A stretch of 7,432 bases of DNA from JAVZGQ01 sp038998365 (GTDB lineage: Archaea; Aenigmatarchaeota; Aenigmatarchaeia; CG10238-14; SCSR01). The position numbers and the translations under genes are program-made. Below the pieces are notes generated by a model. It worked only from the letters and a program-made list of their open reading frames with translations, was not told the DNA's origin and made no database searches. The first letter of the stretch is position 1, and each line of letters begins with the position of its first letter. The stretch covers positions 1-7,432 of the forward strand of contig JAVZHJ010000034.1 of assembly GCA_038998365.1 (NCBI GenBank), in the 5' to 3' direction. This document shows, one piece after another, positions 1 through 5,756 of this stretch.

Positions 1-38
1 ATTTTCCATAAATTCTGGTTTTTTCTTTCCCCCCACAT
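1..38 (-). CDS. 5' end of an unknown gene, cut by the window edge
   Basis: Only twelve codons are visible, reading MWGERKNQNLWK, starting at the ATG whose first base is 38 and running open off the left edge. Function cannot be judged. Support is positional: a perfect TATA palindrome (60-69) is centred about 26 bases upstream of this ATG, the spacing expected of an archaeal leaderless transcript, and the same spacing recurs upstream of other minus-strand genes here. It would be divergent from the DNA ligase. With so little coding sequence this remains a tentative call. Confidence 0.35.
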   Translation of the reverse strand, partial: MWGERKNQNLWK

Positions 39-59
39 ATGTCACTATTTAGTAGTAAA

Positions 60-69
60 CTTTATAAAG
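60..69 (-). promoter_or_regulatory. Palindromic TATA box (CTTTATAAAG) between divergent genes
   Basis: CTTTATAAAG is a perfect 10-base palindrome. Its centre is about 26 bases from the minus-strand ATG at 38, matching a leaderless archaeal promoter. Because it is symmetric it could also place a start on the plus strand near base 91, giving the ligase a leader of roughly 50 bases. Confidence 0.45.
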
Positions 70-83
70 CTTTCTGTTGTGGG

Positions 84-91
84 TTTAAAAA
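84..91 (+). promoter_or_regulatory. Candidate TATA box for the DNA ligase gene
   Basis: TTTAAAAA is centred about 56 bases before the ligase ATG, predicting a start near 114 and a leader of about 30 bases. That leader is A-rich and has no Shine-Dalgarno match. The assignment is by spacing only. Confidence 0.3.
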
Positions 92-143
92 GTTTGCTCA
101 AGCCTTTAGCAAGACTAAGAAGAAGAAATTATAAAATTTAATT

Positions 144-1115
144 ATGAGCCTTTGGAATAAGGTGATAAAACCAATGCTCGCTGAAATTGCCAAGCCTTTT
201 AGCGATGAAAATTTCTGCTTTGAGATAAAGTTTGATGGCACGAGGACAATTGCTTACATAGACAAGCAGAAAAAAGAAGTTAGGTTTTTGAACAGGCGTG
301 GCATTTGGTTTGAAGATCGCTACCCAGAAATGAAAGAGCTTTGGAAAGATGTGGAAGCAGAGCAAGCAATTCTTGACGGCGAGCTTGTTGTTTTTAAAGA
401 AGGAAAGCCTGACTTTTATCTCTTGGCTGAAAGGGAGCATGTTGGAAGCAAAGCAAGAGCTGAAATTTTGTCGAAGCTAAATCCTGCCACGCTTGTGGTT
501 TTTGATGTTTTGCACTTAGATGGAAAAGATTTGGTTGAGCTTCCTTTGATTGAAAGAAAGAAGATTTTGGAGAAAGTTGTGAAAGAGAGTAGCAGAATTC
601 TGATTTCAGCTTATGTTATTGGCGAAGGTGAAAAATTTTTTGAAGAAGTTAAAGCTAAAGGTTTGGAAGGTGTGATGGCAAAGAAGCTTGATTCAGCTTA
701 TGAAATTGGAAGAAGAAGCAAGAATTGGCTGAAGATCAAAGCTTTAAACAGCTTGGATGCAATAATTTGTGGTTATACTTTAGGCGAAGGCAAGCGCGAG
801 AAATACTTTGGGGCTTTGTTGCTTGGAGCGATGCATGAAGGGAAGCTTAGGTACATTGGTCGCGTCGGCACTGGCTGGCAGGAAAAAGATTTGGAAGAGC
901 TAACTCAGCAACTGAAAAAAATTGAAATCGAGAAAAATCCTTTTGATGTTTTCGAAGAAGAGCCTTCAATCATTGAAAAGGTTAGATGGTGCAAGCCAAA
1001 GCTCGTTTGTGAAGTTCAATTTCTTGAACTAACAGAAGATTTAAAGCTGAGAGCTCCAAGCTTCAAGAGGTTGAGGGAAGATAAAGCTGTAGAAGAATGT
1101 AGCTTAGAAATTTAA
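144..1115 (+). CDS. ATP-dependent DNA ligase, LigD ligase-domain type
   Basis: A 323-residue nucleotidyltransferase that seals DNA nicks using ATP through a covalent lysyl-AMP intermediate. Motif I is KFDGTR at 29-34 with K29 as the AMP-accepting lysine. An LNRRG segment follows at 49-53, ILDGEL with E80, motif III VVFDVLHLDG at 118-127, motif IV EGVMAKK at 175-181 and motif V NWLKIK at 194-199. An OB-fold runs from about 203 to the end and includes GRVGTGW (239-245) and the C-terminal CKPKLVCEV and LRAPSFKRLRED segments typical of LigD ligase domains. The length equals the catalytic core plus OB-fold, so there is no N-terminal DNA-binding domain, polymerase or phosphoesterase domain. Replicative archaeal ligases are about 550-600 residues, so this is more likely a repair or end-joining enzyme. 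No Ku, polymerase or phosphoesterase gene is in view. The ATG at 144 begins just before the conserved PMLA segment. Confidence 0.93.
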   Translation: MSLWNKVIKPMLAEIAKPFSDENFCFEIKFDGTRTIAYIDKQKKEVRFLNRRGIWFEDRYPEMKELWKDVEAEQAILDGELVVFKEGKPDFYLLAEREHVGSKARAEILSKLNPATLVVFDVLHLDGKDLVELPLIERKKILEKVVKESSRILISAYVIGEGEKFFEEVKAKGLEGVMAKKLDSAYEIGRRSKNWLKIKALNSLDAIICGYTLGEGKREKYFGALLLGAMHEGKLRYIGRVGTGWQEKDLEELTQQLKKIEIEKNPFDVFEEEPSIIEKVRWCKPKLVCEVQFLELTEDLKLRAPSFKRLREDKAVEECSLEI

Positions 1116-1117
1116 AT

Positions 1118-1582
1118 TCAAAAATCTATTTTTAATTTTTGTTTTTTGTAAGTTGGCTTTTGAAGAACAAAAACAGACTCCAAAACTTTTTTGAATCTGT
1201 AGAATGTAATTGGATTTGCAAGAATAAAGCCTTCAACTTCAAATTCCCCTCCCAAAACTTTTTCACCTTTTCCATAAAGTGCTTTCCCAACCATGTAGAA
1301 CAATTTTGCCCACTTTGACCTAAACCATTTTTTCTCTATAAAATAAACAAAATTTATTGATCCAGATTTTTTGGGCATAATTTCTTGAATTTTTTCTGCA
1401 TCTTCAGGAATGTAACTTTCTAATCCCAGTTTTTCCAATCTTCCTTCAAATTCTCTAAAAAGCTCATTCAAGTCAGAATATCTCTCTAGCCCCTTTATCC
1501 CAAAAACAGTTCTGCCAGAAAGAGAGAATTCTGCTTCAATTGGCCTTAGAAAATAAAGAAGGTTTTTCATTTTGTTGCTCAT
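1118..1582 (-). CDS. Hypothetical protein, paralog A of a tandem pair
   Basis: A 154-residue protein of no family I recognise. It has no signal peptide, no membrane segment and no cysteines, so it is probably cytosolic. It aligns along its length with the next gene (1636-2094). Shared landmarks in order are MK-LLY near the N-terminus, FSLSG, a helix of the type DLNELFREFE, LG-ESYIPE, QEIMP, an aromatic segment FIEKKWFRSK, and GEFEVEG. The C-terminus is strongly basic (KPTYKKQKLK). The ATG at 1582 is preceded by a TATA-like box at 27 bases; an internal ATG at codon 5 is the alternative start, since the paralogs align from there. The stop lies two bases from the convergent ligase stop. Confidence 0.75.
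   Translation of the reverse strand: MSNKMKNLLYFLRPIEAEFSLSGRTVFGIKGLERYSDLNELFREFEGRLEKLGLESYIPEDAEKIQEIMPKKSGSINFVYFIEKKWFRSKWAKLFYMVGKALYGKGEKVLGGEFEVEGFILANPITFYRFKKVLESVFVLQKPTYKKQKLKIDF
1129..1147 (+). terminator. Oligo-T terminator candidate for the ligase transcript
   Basis: Three T runs of 5, 5 and 6 bases occur at 1129-1133, 1136-1140 and 1142-1147, starting 14 bases after the ligase stop. Archaeal RNA polymerase can terminate at U-rich tracts without a hairpin. The tract lies inside the 3' end of the convergent gene, so the two transcripts would overlap. Confidence 0.4.
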
Positions 1583-1605
1583 ATAAAATTAGAAGAAGTT
1601 TAAAT

Positions 1606-1613
1606 GTTTAAGC
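1606..1613 (-). promoter_or_regulatory. TATA-like box for paralog A
   Basis: On the minus strand it reads GCTTAAAC, centred about 27 bases before the ATG at 1582, the leaderless spacing. A second TTTAAA at 1599-1604 is closer, at about 20 bases. It lies in the 53-base gap between the paralogs, so paralog A can be transcribed on its own. Confidence 0.35.
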
Positions 1614-1635
1614 TTTTTGAGTTAAAGATTTAAAC

Positions 1636-2094
1636 TCAAACCTTGGCTATTGAGTTAGGGAAAACAGAATTCAAAACTTTCACCACTTTATTAGCTTTTC
1701 TTCTGTTTTTTGTGGAAATAGTTCCTTCCAGCTTAAATTCTTCACATCTTGGCTTTCCATCTTTTTCATGCAATTTCCTTTTAATTTCATACGACAATTC
1801 CACATCTTTTGATTTAAACCAATACCTATCGATTTGATAAACAACGGAAGGATCTTCTGATGGTATGATTTCTTGAACATAAGAGTTTTCAGGAATATAT
1901 TCCTTGAATCCCAAACCCTTTACCTTTTTTCTGAATTCTTCGAAAATTTCATCAAGGCTAGGATACTCTTTTTTTCTCTTTAAAAGTTGAGATTTGCCAT
2001 CAAAATAAGTAACTCCACCAGAAAGGGAGAAAAAAAGCTCATCTGGCTCTTTCTCTGAATAAAGAAGTTTTTTCATTCTGTCGGCGAAATTCAT
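1636..2094 (-). CDS. Hypothetical protein, paralog B of a tandem pair
   Basis: A 152-residue protein, homologous to the adjacent 1118-1582 product and of unknown function. Visible shared elements are MKKLLY, FSLSG, LDEIFEEFRKK, LGFKEYIPE, QEIIP, a QIDRYWFKSK segment and EEFKLEG. It differs by a short lysine-rich insertion (LLKRKKE) after the FSLSG strand and by a different C-terminus (SVFPNSIAKV). It is highly charged with no signal peptide or membrane helix. The alternation of short strands and helices suggests a small alpha/beta fold, which is inference. The start at 2094 has a TATA-like box about 28 bases upstream and no Shine-Dalgarno sequence. Divergence from paralog A is large, so the duplication is not recent. 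Confidence 0.75.
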   Translation of the reverse strand: MNFADRMKKLLYSEKEPDELFFSLSGGVTYFDGKSQLLKRKKEYPSLDEIFEEFRKKVKGLGFKEYIPENSYVQEIIPSEDPSVVYQIDRYWFKSKDVELSYEIKRKLHEKDGKPRCEEFKLEGTISTKNRRKANKVVKVLNSVFPNSIAKV

Positions 2095-2118
2095 AAAAGT
2101 CTAAAAGGAATTTAAGGA

Positions 2119-2126
2119 TTTAACTT
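2119..2126 (-). promoter_or_regulatory. TATA-like box for paralog B
   Basis: The minus strand reads AAGTTAAA, centred about 28 bases before the ATG at 2094. A CTTAAA at 2111-2116 is a closer, weaker alternative. Assigned by position only. Confidence 0.3.
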
Positions 2127-2138
2127 TTATGTAAGCCT

Positions 2139-2432
2139 TTACATGATCCTCATGACATTTTTCCATTTTTTGTTATATTCTTGTGTGCTTATTGCTTTTA
2201 TTTTTACGGATTTAGCTTTATCCCCAAATTCTTCCCTTATTTTTTTCAACTCTTTCTCCAGCTCTTTCTGGATTTTCTTCCTCTGTTTTTCTTCCCTGAC
2301 TACGACATAAACATTGTTCTCCGGCCAGCCAAAAATTTTTTCTATAAGCTGAGCACCACTTTCATCTCTGTATTTTTCCACCCACTTACTTCCATATTTT
2401 TCAGCGATTTCGTCCACAAGCAAATATACCAT
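2139..2432 (-). CDS. Small charged hypothetical protein
   Basis: A 97-residue protein I do not recognise. The N-terminal 35 residues look helical (EIAEKYGSKWVEKYRDESGAQLIEK is the style), then GWPENNVYVVVREE gives a strand. A long helix extremely rich in lysine and glutamate follows (about 46-70), then the strand VKIKAIS and a final helix. This is a beta-alpha-beta-like pattern. It has no signal peptide, membrane segment or cysteine. It starts 24 bases after the nitroreductase stop on the same strand, so co-transcription is plausible. An AT-rich TTAATATT overlapping the nitroreductase stop also lies about 25 bases before the ATG and could be its own promoter. Coding status is supported by the long helical pattern and by the lack of a competing frame of comparable quality. 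Confidence 0.65.
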   Translation of the reverse strand: MVYLLVDEIAEKYGSKWVEKYRDESGAQLIEKIFGWPENNVYVVVREEKQRKKIQKELEKELKKIREEFGDKAKSVKIKAISTQEYNKKWKNVMRIM

Positions 2433-2456
2433 GACTAATTTTTTGTTGAAAGAATA

Positions 2457-2969
2457 TTAATCTTTAATTTCTAAAACAGCTTCTTCAAAACTTTTAACTT
2501 TCTTCTTTGCAGGCTTTTCATCTGGAAAGCCCAAGCCTATATTTGCTAAAACTCTATACTTGCTAGGAATTCCCAAAATTTTTCTAACATAATCTTCTCT
2601 CTTTTGGTCTTCTGGCGAATAAACGGCATTCCAGCATGTTCCTAAGCCAAGCTCTGCAGCTTTCAGCATTAGCAGCATGATTGCACAGCTTAAATCTTCA
2701 ATCCAGTGTCTAGGGCTCTTGCTTTCTTCAGCTAGTGCTACTATCACCACAGGAGCGCCAGCCAAAAAAGCTGACCAAGGCTGAGTTTTGCTCAAAGCCA
2801 AAATTTTCTCCTTGTCCTTAACAACAACAAACTTCCAAGGTTGCGAGTTGTGAGCAGAAGGGGCGAAGCAAGCAGCTTCTACGCATTTTCTAATCAAATC
2901 ATCGCTTGGTACTTCTTTCTTGTACTTCCTTATGCTCCTTCTTTTCTCAATAGCTTCAGAAAGTTCCAT
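2457..2969 (-). CDS. Nitroreductase family FMN-dependent oxidoreductase
   Basis: A 170-residue flavoprotein of the nitroreductase family, which binds FMN as a homodimer and reduces substrates such as quinones, nitro compounds or halogenated phenols with NAD(P)H. The family motifs are all present: RRSIRKY at 10-16 (phosphate and ribityl contacts), the APSAHNSQPW segment at 36-45, a hydrophobic core helix ending in AAELGLGTCW at 104-113, and the ANIGLGFPDEKP loop at 142-153. The length is normal for the short single-domain group. The physiological substrate cannot be read from the sequence. No membrane segment is present, so the protein is cytosolic. A good TATA box lies 25 bases before the ATG, and the downstream 97-residue gene may share the transcript. 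Confidence 0.93.
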   Translation of the reverse strand: MELSEAIEKRRSIRKYKKEVPSDDLIRKCVEAACFAPSAHNSQPWKFVVVKDKEKILALSKTQPWSAFLAGAPVVIVALAEESKSPRHWIEDLSCAIMLLMLKAAELGLGTCWNAVYSPEDQKREDYVRKILGIPSKYRVLANIGLGFPDEKPAKKKVKSFEEAVLEIKD

Positions 2970-2990
2970 AATTAATTGTTTTTGCTTCTG

Positions 2991-2998
2991 TTTAAATA
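2991..2998 (-). promoter_or_regulatory. TATA box for the nitroreductase gene
   Basis: On the minus strand it reads TATTTAAA, centred about 25-26 bases before the ATG at 2969, with no Shine-Dalgarno between. This is the clearest leaderless promoter in the window. It sits in the 35-base gap after the beta-propeller gene. Confidence 0.5.
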
Positions 2999-3004
2999 TG
3001 TCGG

Positions 3005-4834
3005 TTAAAATTCAATTTCATTAACTCTTTCCCAATTTGTTTCATCGAGAACAACAATCTTGTCATCGCCTATTATGTAAAGGTAATCTCCAATGTAAAC
3101 AGCTCTTCTTGCTCTGATTTCACTCACGGCCTTTTTCAGCTTTAGCTCATCATTATCATAAGAAAATATGTAGCCCCCTTGGCTTGCGGGCAAGAAGAAG
3201 ATTTTGTGCTTAGAATCGAGCAAGAAAGCATGGTGTGTGCTCAGAATGTCAGACCAGCTTTCGCTCAAGCTGTACTTGCTGATTTCTTTAGGACTTTCAG
3301 CAGAAGAAACATCGAAAAGCGAAACCTTAACCTTCCAATCTTCCATGCCTATGCCCAAAATTCTGTTTTCAGCTAAAGGATGAAGGTAAGAAGAGTAGCC
3401 AGGAATTTTCAGCTCACCTTTCATTTTTGGTTGCGAAGGCTCTGCCAAATCCAAAACATAAAAAGGATCTATCTGCTTGAAAGTCACGACATAGCCTTTG
3501 TCTTGAATGAACCTGACAGAATAAATTCTTTCACCCAAGCCTAAGTCTTGAATCGAGCCGACCAAGCTCAAGCTGCTGTCCAAAACATAAACATCATTCG
3601 CGCTCTGACTTCCAGAGCCAACTGTCGTTGCGATTCTCAAGTAGCCTTGATATTCATCGAGCGAGAATTGATTCAAAGGTATGCCCGGCACGCTTCCCAA
3701 AGCTTTTATTTCCATGTCAAGACCAACTTTCACTATTCCAGTTTTTATTAAGTCGCGCATGTGCTCTTTCTGGTATTCATCCATCCTGTTTGAAAGCTCG
3801 TTCTCAACTTTAAGCCTTTCATCTTCACTCAAAGAGCTCAAGTATTTTGAAATTGTGACTTGGAGCTCCAAAGCTTTGGCTTCGCTGCTTATTTCGTAAG
3901 AGCTAAGCTTTTCAATTCTTTCTAGGATGTGAGAAGGAATTAAATCATAGCACTTCTCTTTCAAGAAGTTTACGTAAAAAGTGAAGTAGTCTGTTGGCTG
4001 GGAGTAAGTTATGTAAATAGCATTTTCTGACATGTAAACAACAGAATCGTAAGCTCCGATGAAAGATGCCAAGCTTTCGATTTCTCCAGAGCTTGGGTTC
4101 AAAACAAAAATGCTGTAAGTTGTGTCTGCTGGTATGTAGCTAGTTGGGTGGTAAATGCTGGAGCAAGCTATGGTTAAAGGCTTTTCATCTTTTGAAAGAG
4201 GTATTATCGGGCAAGGATGGTAATAATTGATTTCTTTTCTCATCACCAAATAAATTTTATCGCCGTAAAGTCTTGCAGCTACAAAGCTGCTATTCAGCTT
4301 GATTCTCCAAGCTTGCTGAGGCGAGTTTGAGATGTCGTAGCTTGTGATCTTGTCCCAAGAGAAAATGATTAGGTTGTTTTGATACAGCAACAAGTCGCCG
4401 CTCTCGTTTATCCTCGACTTGAGCTCAAGCTCTTGTGGAGGAAAAGATTTTATCACTTTAGTTTCTCCAAAATATCTCGGCAATATTCCCCTTTCAATCC
4501 AAAGAATTCTGTAGCTTTGGGAAGAGAAGTAGATGTTCTTGCCATCTGTTTTCACCATGTCAGGCTCGTCTATTCCAGCAACTTGCACGTTTGTGGTTGA
4601 AACCCTTTCTGGAATTTCTTCTGCTAAAGGAATAGCTTCGCCCACTTCTCTTGCTCTAGCTGCGAAAAAAGTTTGGCTGTATGTCCTTAAGGCAGATTCT
4701 TGCAAGTAGAGCTTGAAATCTTCTTCTGAAGAAAATGTTTTAAGAGCTTGCTTTTCGGGCAAAGGTTTTTTAAGCGAGATGAAAGCAATAGCTAAAGCAA
4801 CTGCAAAAATCAAAATCATTTTTGCTATTTTCAT
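3005..4834 (-). CDS. Secreted or membrane-anchored beta-propeller protein (PF09826-like)
   Basis: A 609-residue protein matching the archaeal and bacterial family described as secreted proteins with a C-terminal beta-propeller domain. Residues 1-23 form a short basic start and a hydrophobic helix (MILIFAVALAIAF) acting as signal peptide or anchor; there is no lipobox cysteine. A family-typical SSEEDFKLYLQE helix at 35-46 follows, and then the hallmark TNVQVAGIDEPDMVKTDG segment at 81-98. Repeated blade-like units of the form IYF, LIIFS and IYLVM run to the C-terminus. A helical, charged insertion at about 290-365 splits the propeller, and is followed by the conserved GIPLNQFSLDEYQGYLRIATT region and FYVLDLAEPSQP. 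The last blade, VYIGDYLYIIGDDKIVVLD, closes the domain. The molecular role is unknown; surface binding or adhesion is a guess. It is preceded by the six-cysteine anchored protein, 30 bases away. Confidence 0.9.
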   Translation of the reverse strand: MKIAKMILIFAVALAIAFISLKKPLPEKQALKTFSSEEDFKLYLQESALRTYSQTFFAARAREVGEAIPLAEEIPERVSTTNVQVAGIDEPDMVKTDGKNIYFSSQSYRILWIERGILPRYFGETKVIKSFPPQELELKSRINESGDLLLYQNNLIIFSWDKITSYDISNSPQQAWRIKLNSSFVAARLYGDKIYLVMRKEINYYHPCPIIPLSKDEKPLTIACSSIYHPTSYIPADTTYSIFVLNPSSGEIESLASFIGAYDSVVYMSENAIYITYSQPTDYFTFYVNFLKEKCYDLIPSHILERIEKLSSYEISSEAKALELQVTISKYLSSLSEDERLKVENELSNRMDEYQKEHMRDLIKTGIVKVGLDMEIKALGSVPGIPLNQFSLDEYQGYLRIATTVGSGSQSANDVYVLDSSLSLVGSIQDLGLGERIYSVRFIQDKGYVVTFKQIDPFYVLDLAEPSQPKMKGELKIPGYSSYLHPLAENRILGIGMEDWKVKVSLFDVSSAESPKEISKYSLSESWSDILSTHHAFLLDSKHKIFFLPASQGGYIFSYDNDELKLKKAVSEIRARRAVYIGDYLYIIGDDKIVVLDETNWERVNEIEF

Positions 4835-4854
4835 AATTCTTGTTTGTTTTTTGG

Positions 4855-4862
4855 GTTAAAAT
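4855..4862 (-). promoter_or_regulatory. TATA-like box for the beta-propeller gene
   Basis: The minus strand reads ATTTTAAC, centred about 24 bases before the ATG at 4834. It lies in the 30-base gap after the upstream surface-protein gene, so the propeller may have its own promoter as well as read-through. Confidence 0.35.
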
Positions 4863-4864
4863 GC

Positions 4865-5386
4865 TTACACTATTTCTATCATCGTGCTTGCAATACCAAA
4901 CTGAATTTTGTATTTGCCTGGGGGAACATTTTTTGAAATGTAGTTTGGCATCTCTTGGCTTATGGTTTCATTGGTTGGCAAGAACAAACAAGAGCTTGTG
5001 GTTCCTCTTCTTTCGTATTCTTTTAAGTTCCATGTGTAAATCCCGCTTCTGCTTTTGAAAACCGGGAAAGAGCATCTTATGATATCGCAAGGCATGGGGA
5101 AAACAACGACTTGACCATCAGCACAAACTCTCTCATTTGGCTTACCGTGAAGCTCGTGCTGAACTTCTTGCCAGCCTAAAGCTTCCCTGAAAATTTCAAC
5201 TCTTAATCTTTTGGCCGGGCAAGTGCACCATTCAAGACTCAAGCTTGACCAATAGATCTTCGCTTCTTCCCCAAGAGAATAGACTTTTTTGTCTGTTGAG
5301 ATGCTTCGAATTCCGTAAACTGAGAGGAAGAATATGCCAAAGAGGAATAAGGCAATCGCAAACATTGCAACAAGCAATTTTTTCAT
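4865..5386 (-). CDS. Membrane-anchored six-cysteine surface protein, probably Ig-like
   Basis: A 173-residue protein beginning MKKLLVAMFAIALFLFG, a basic start followed by a hydrophobic helix to about residue 24. The frame is open upstream to 5575, but that extension reads like A/T-rich filler; I chose the ATG at 5386 because it starts exactly at the signal anchor and a TATA box lies about 37 bases before it. The outer part opens with STDKKVYSLGEEAKIYW, typical of the first strands of bacterial and archaeal Ig-like or CARDB-like domains, and ends in PPGKYKIQFG followed by a last strand. Six cysteines (54, 56, 88, 100, 105, 133) are all outside the membrane segment and could form three disulfides. 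The family was not recognised by name. It probably precedes the beta-propeller gene in one transcription unit. Confidence 0.78.
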   Translation of the reverse strand: MKKLLVAMFAIALFLFGIFFLSVYGIRSISTDKKVYSLGEEAKIYWSSLSLEWCTCPAKRLRVEIFREALGWQEVQHELHGKPNERVCADGQVVVFPMPCDIIRCSFPVFKSRSGIYTWNLKEYERRGTTSSCLFLPTNETISQEMPNYISKNVPPGKYKIQFGIASTMIEIV

Positions 5387-5419
5387 GTTTCTCTTGATTA
5401 AATTTATTTTCTTGAGAGT

Positions 5420-5427
5420 TATAAAGC
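5420..5427 (-). promoter_or_regulatory. TATA box for the six-cysteine surface protein
   Basis: The minus strand reads CTTTATAA, centred about 37 bases before the ATG at 5386, predicting a start near 5397 and a leader of about ten bases. Its presence downstream of the longer possible start at 5575 supports the shorter protein. Confidence 0.4.
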
Positions 5428-5473
5428 TGATGAAGTTGAGAAATTTTTTTAAGTTCGTTACAAATTTTATATT

Positions 5474-5480
5474 GAGGTGA
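5474..5480 (+). promoter_or_regulatory. Perfect Shine-Dalgarno sequence GAGGTGA
   Basis: GAGGTGA is fully complementary to the 3' end of 16S rRNA and ends three bases before the ATG at 5484. Most genes in this window lack such a site, so it marks this ATG as a likely real start, at least ancestrally. Confidence 0.45.
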
Positions 5481-5483
5481 AAA

Positions 5484-5690
5484 ATGAAAAGAATGGCTTT
5501 TCTTTTGGTAGTGGCAGCGGCTTTAATTGGCACAGTAGCAAAGGGGCGACTCAATTCTTCATATTCCCCTCTCATCTTCTCAATAAAAACTAAACCAAAA
5601 GAAAAATTTAAAGATTTCAGCTATAAATTGTTGAAGTTTCAAGCACAATTTCACTTTACTGCAAAAAAATTCCTATTAGGGACGAGATAA
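5484..5690 (+). CDS. Possible small secreted protein or remnant 5' end of one
   Basis: A 68-codon reading frame with a perfect Shine-Dalgarno site. The first 19 residues (MKRMAFLLVVAAALIGTVA) form a good signal peptide with a plausible cleavage after TVA. The remaining 49 residues are strongly basic (12 lysine/arginine against 2 acidic) and rich in phenylalanine, with no recognisable domain. After about codon 21 the codon choice changes (CGA, CTC, CCC-like runs) and looks like non-coding A/T-rich DNA. Two readings are open: an intact short cationic secreted peptide, or the start of a secreted-protein gene whose remainder was lost. Other frames after codon 21 close quickly, so a single frameshift does not restore a long gene. 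The opposite strand is the discarded N-terminal extension of the surface protein. Confidence 0.3.
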   Translation: MKRMAFLLVVAAALIGTVAKGRLNSSYSPLIFSIKTKPKEKFKDFSYKLLKFQAQFHFTAKKFLLGTR

Positions 5691-5707
5691 AACTTTAATT
5701 CCTTTCT

Positions 5708-5751
5708 GGTCAAACATGGGCCAAATACAGGTCTTAGGCCCGCATCTGACC
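5708..5751. repeat. GC-rich hairpin next to the winged-helix stop codon
   Basis: Arms 5708-5722 (GGTCAAACATGGGCC) and 5737-5751 (GGCCCGCATCTGACC) pair as RNA over 15 positions: five outer pairs, an imperfect middle with one A-U and one G-U pair, and five inner G/C pairs, closing a 14-base loop. It begins five bases after the stop of the minus-strand winged-helix gene. It could be a 3' hairpin or terminator of that gene, or part of a small RNA. No strong U-run follows directly on either strand. Confidence 0.5.
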
Positions 5752-5756
5752 AACAT

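Larger units (their letters stand above)
5387..5756. other. Gene-poor stretch between the surface-protein and winged-helix genes
   Basis: About 370 bases without a confident gene. It holds the candidate promoter of the surface protein (5420-5427), a plus-strand Shine-Dalgarno plus signal-peptide start (5474-5690, listed separately), an A/T-rich middle with no structure I can support, and a GC-rich hairpin (5708-5751) abutting the winged-helix stop codon. The upstream extension of the surface-protein frame also crosses it, but without coding character. Confidence 0.6.

Noticed and set aside
3179..4600. Several plus-strand open frames of 61-73 codons
   Set aside because: All lie antisense to the well-supported beta-propeller gene and are its shadows.
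5427..5435. CTGATGAAG as the C box of a C/D guide RNA
   Set aside because: The first base does not fit the RTGATGA consensus and no D box lies at a suitable distance.
5387..5575. N-terminal extension of the six-cysteine surface protein to an ATG at 5575
   Set aside because: The extra 63 residues have no domain, precede an obvious signal anchor that should be at the N-terminus, overlap the TATA box, and lie opposite a Shine-Dalgarno plus signal-peptide start.
5708..5755. Hairpin as an H/ACA guide RNA or a tRNA remnant
   Set aside because: An ACA lies two bases after the lower stem and there is an internal bulge, but the upper stem is too short, no kink-turn or kink-loop is visible, and no T-loop or anticodon arm can be drawn.
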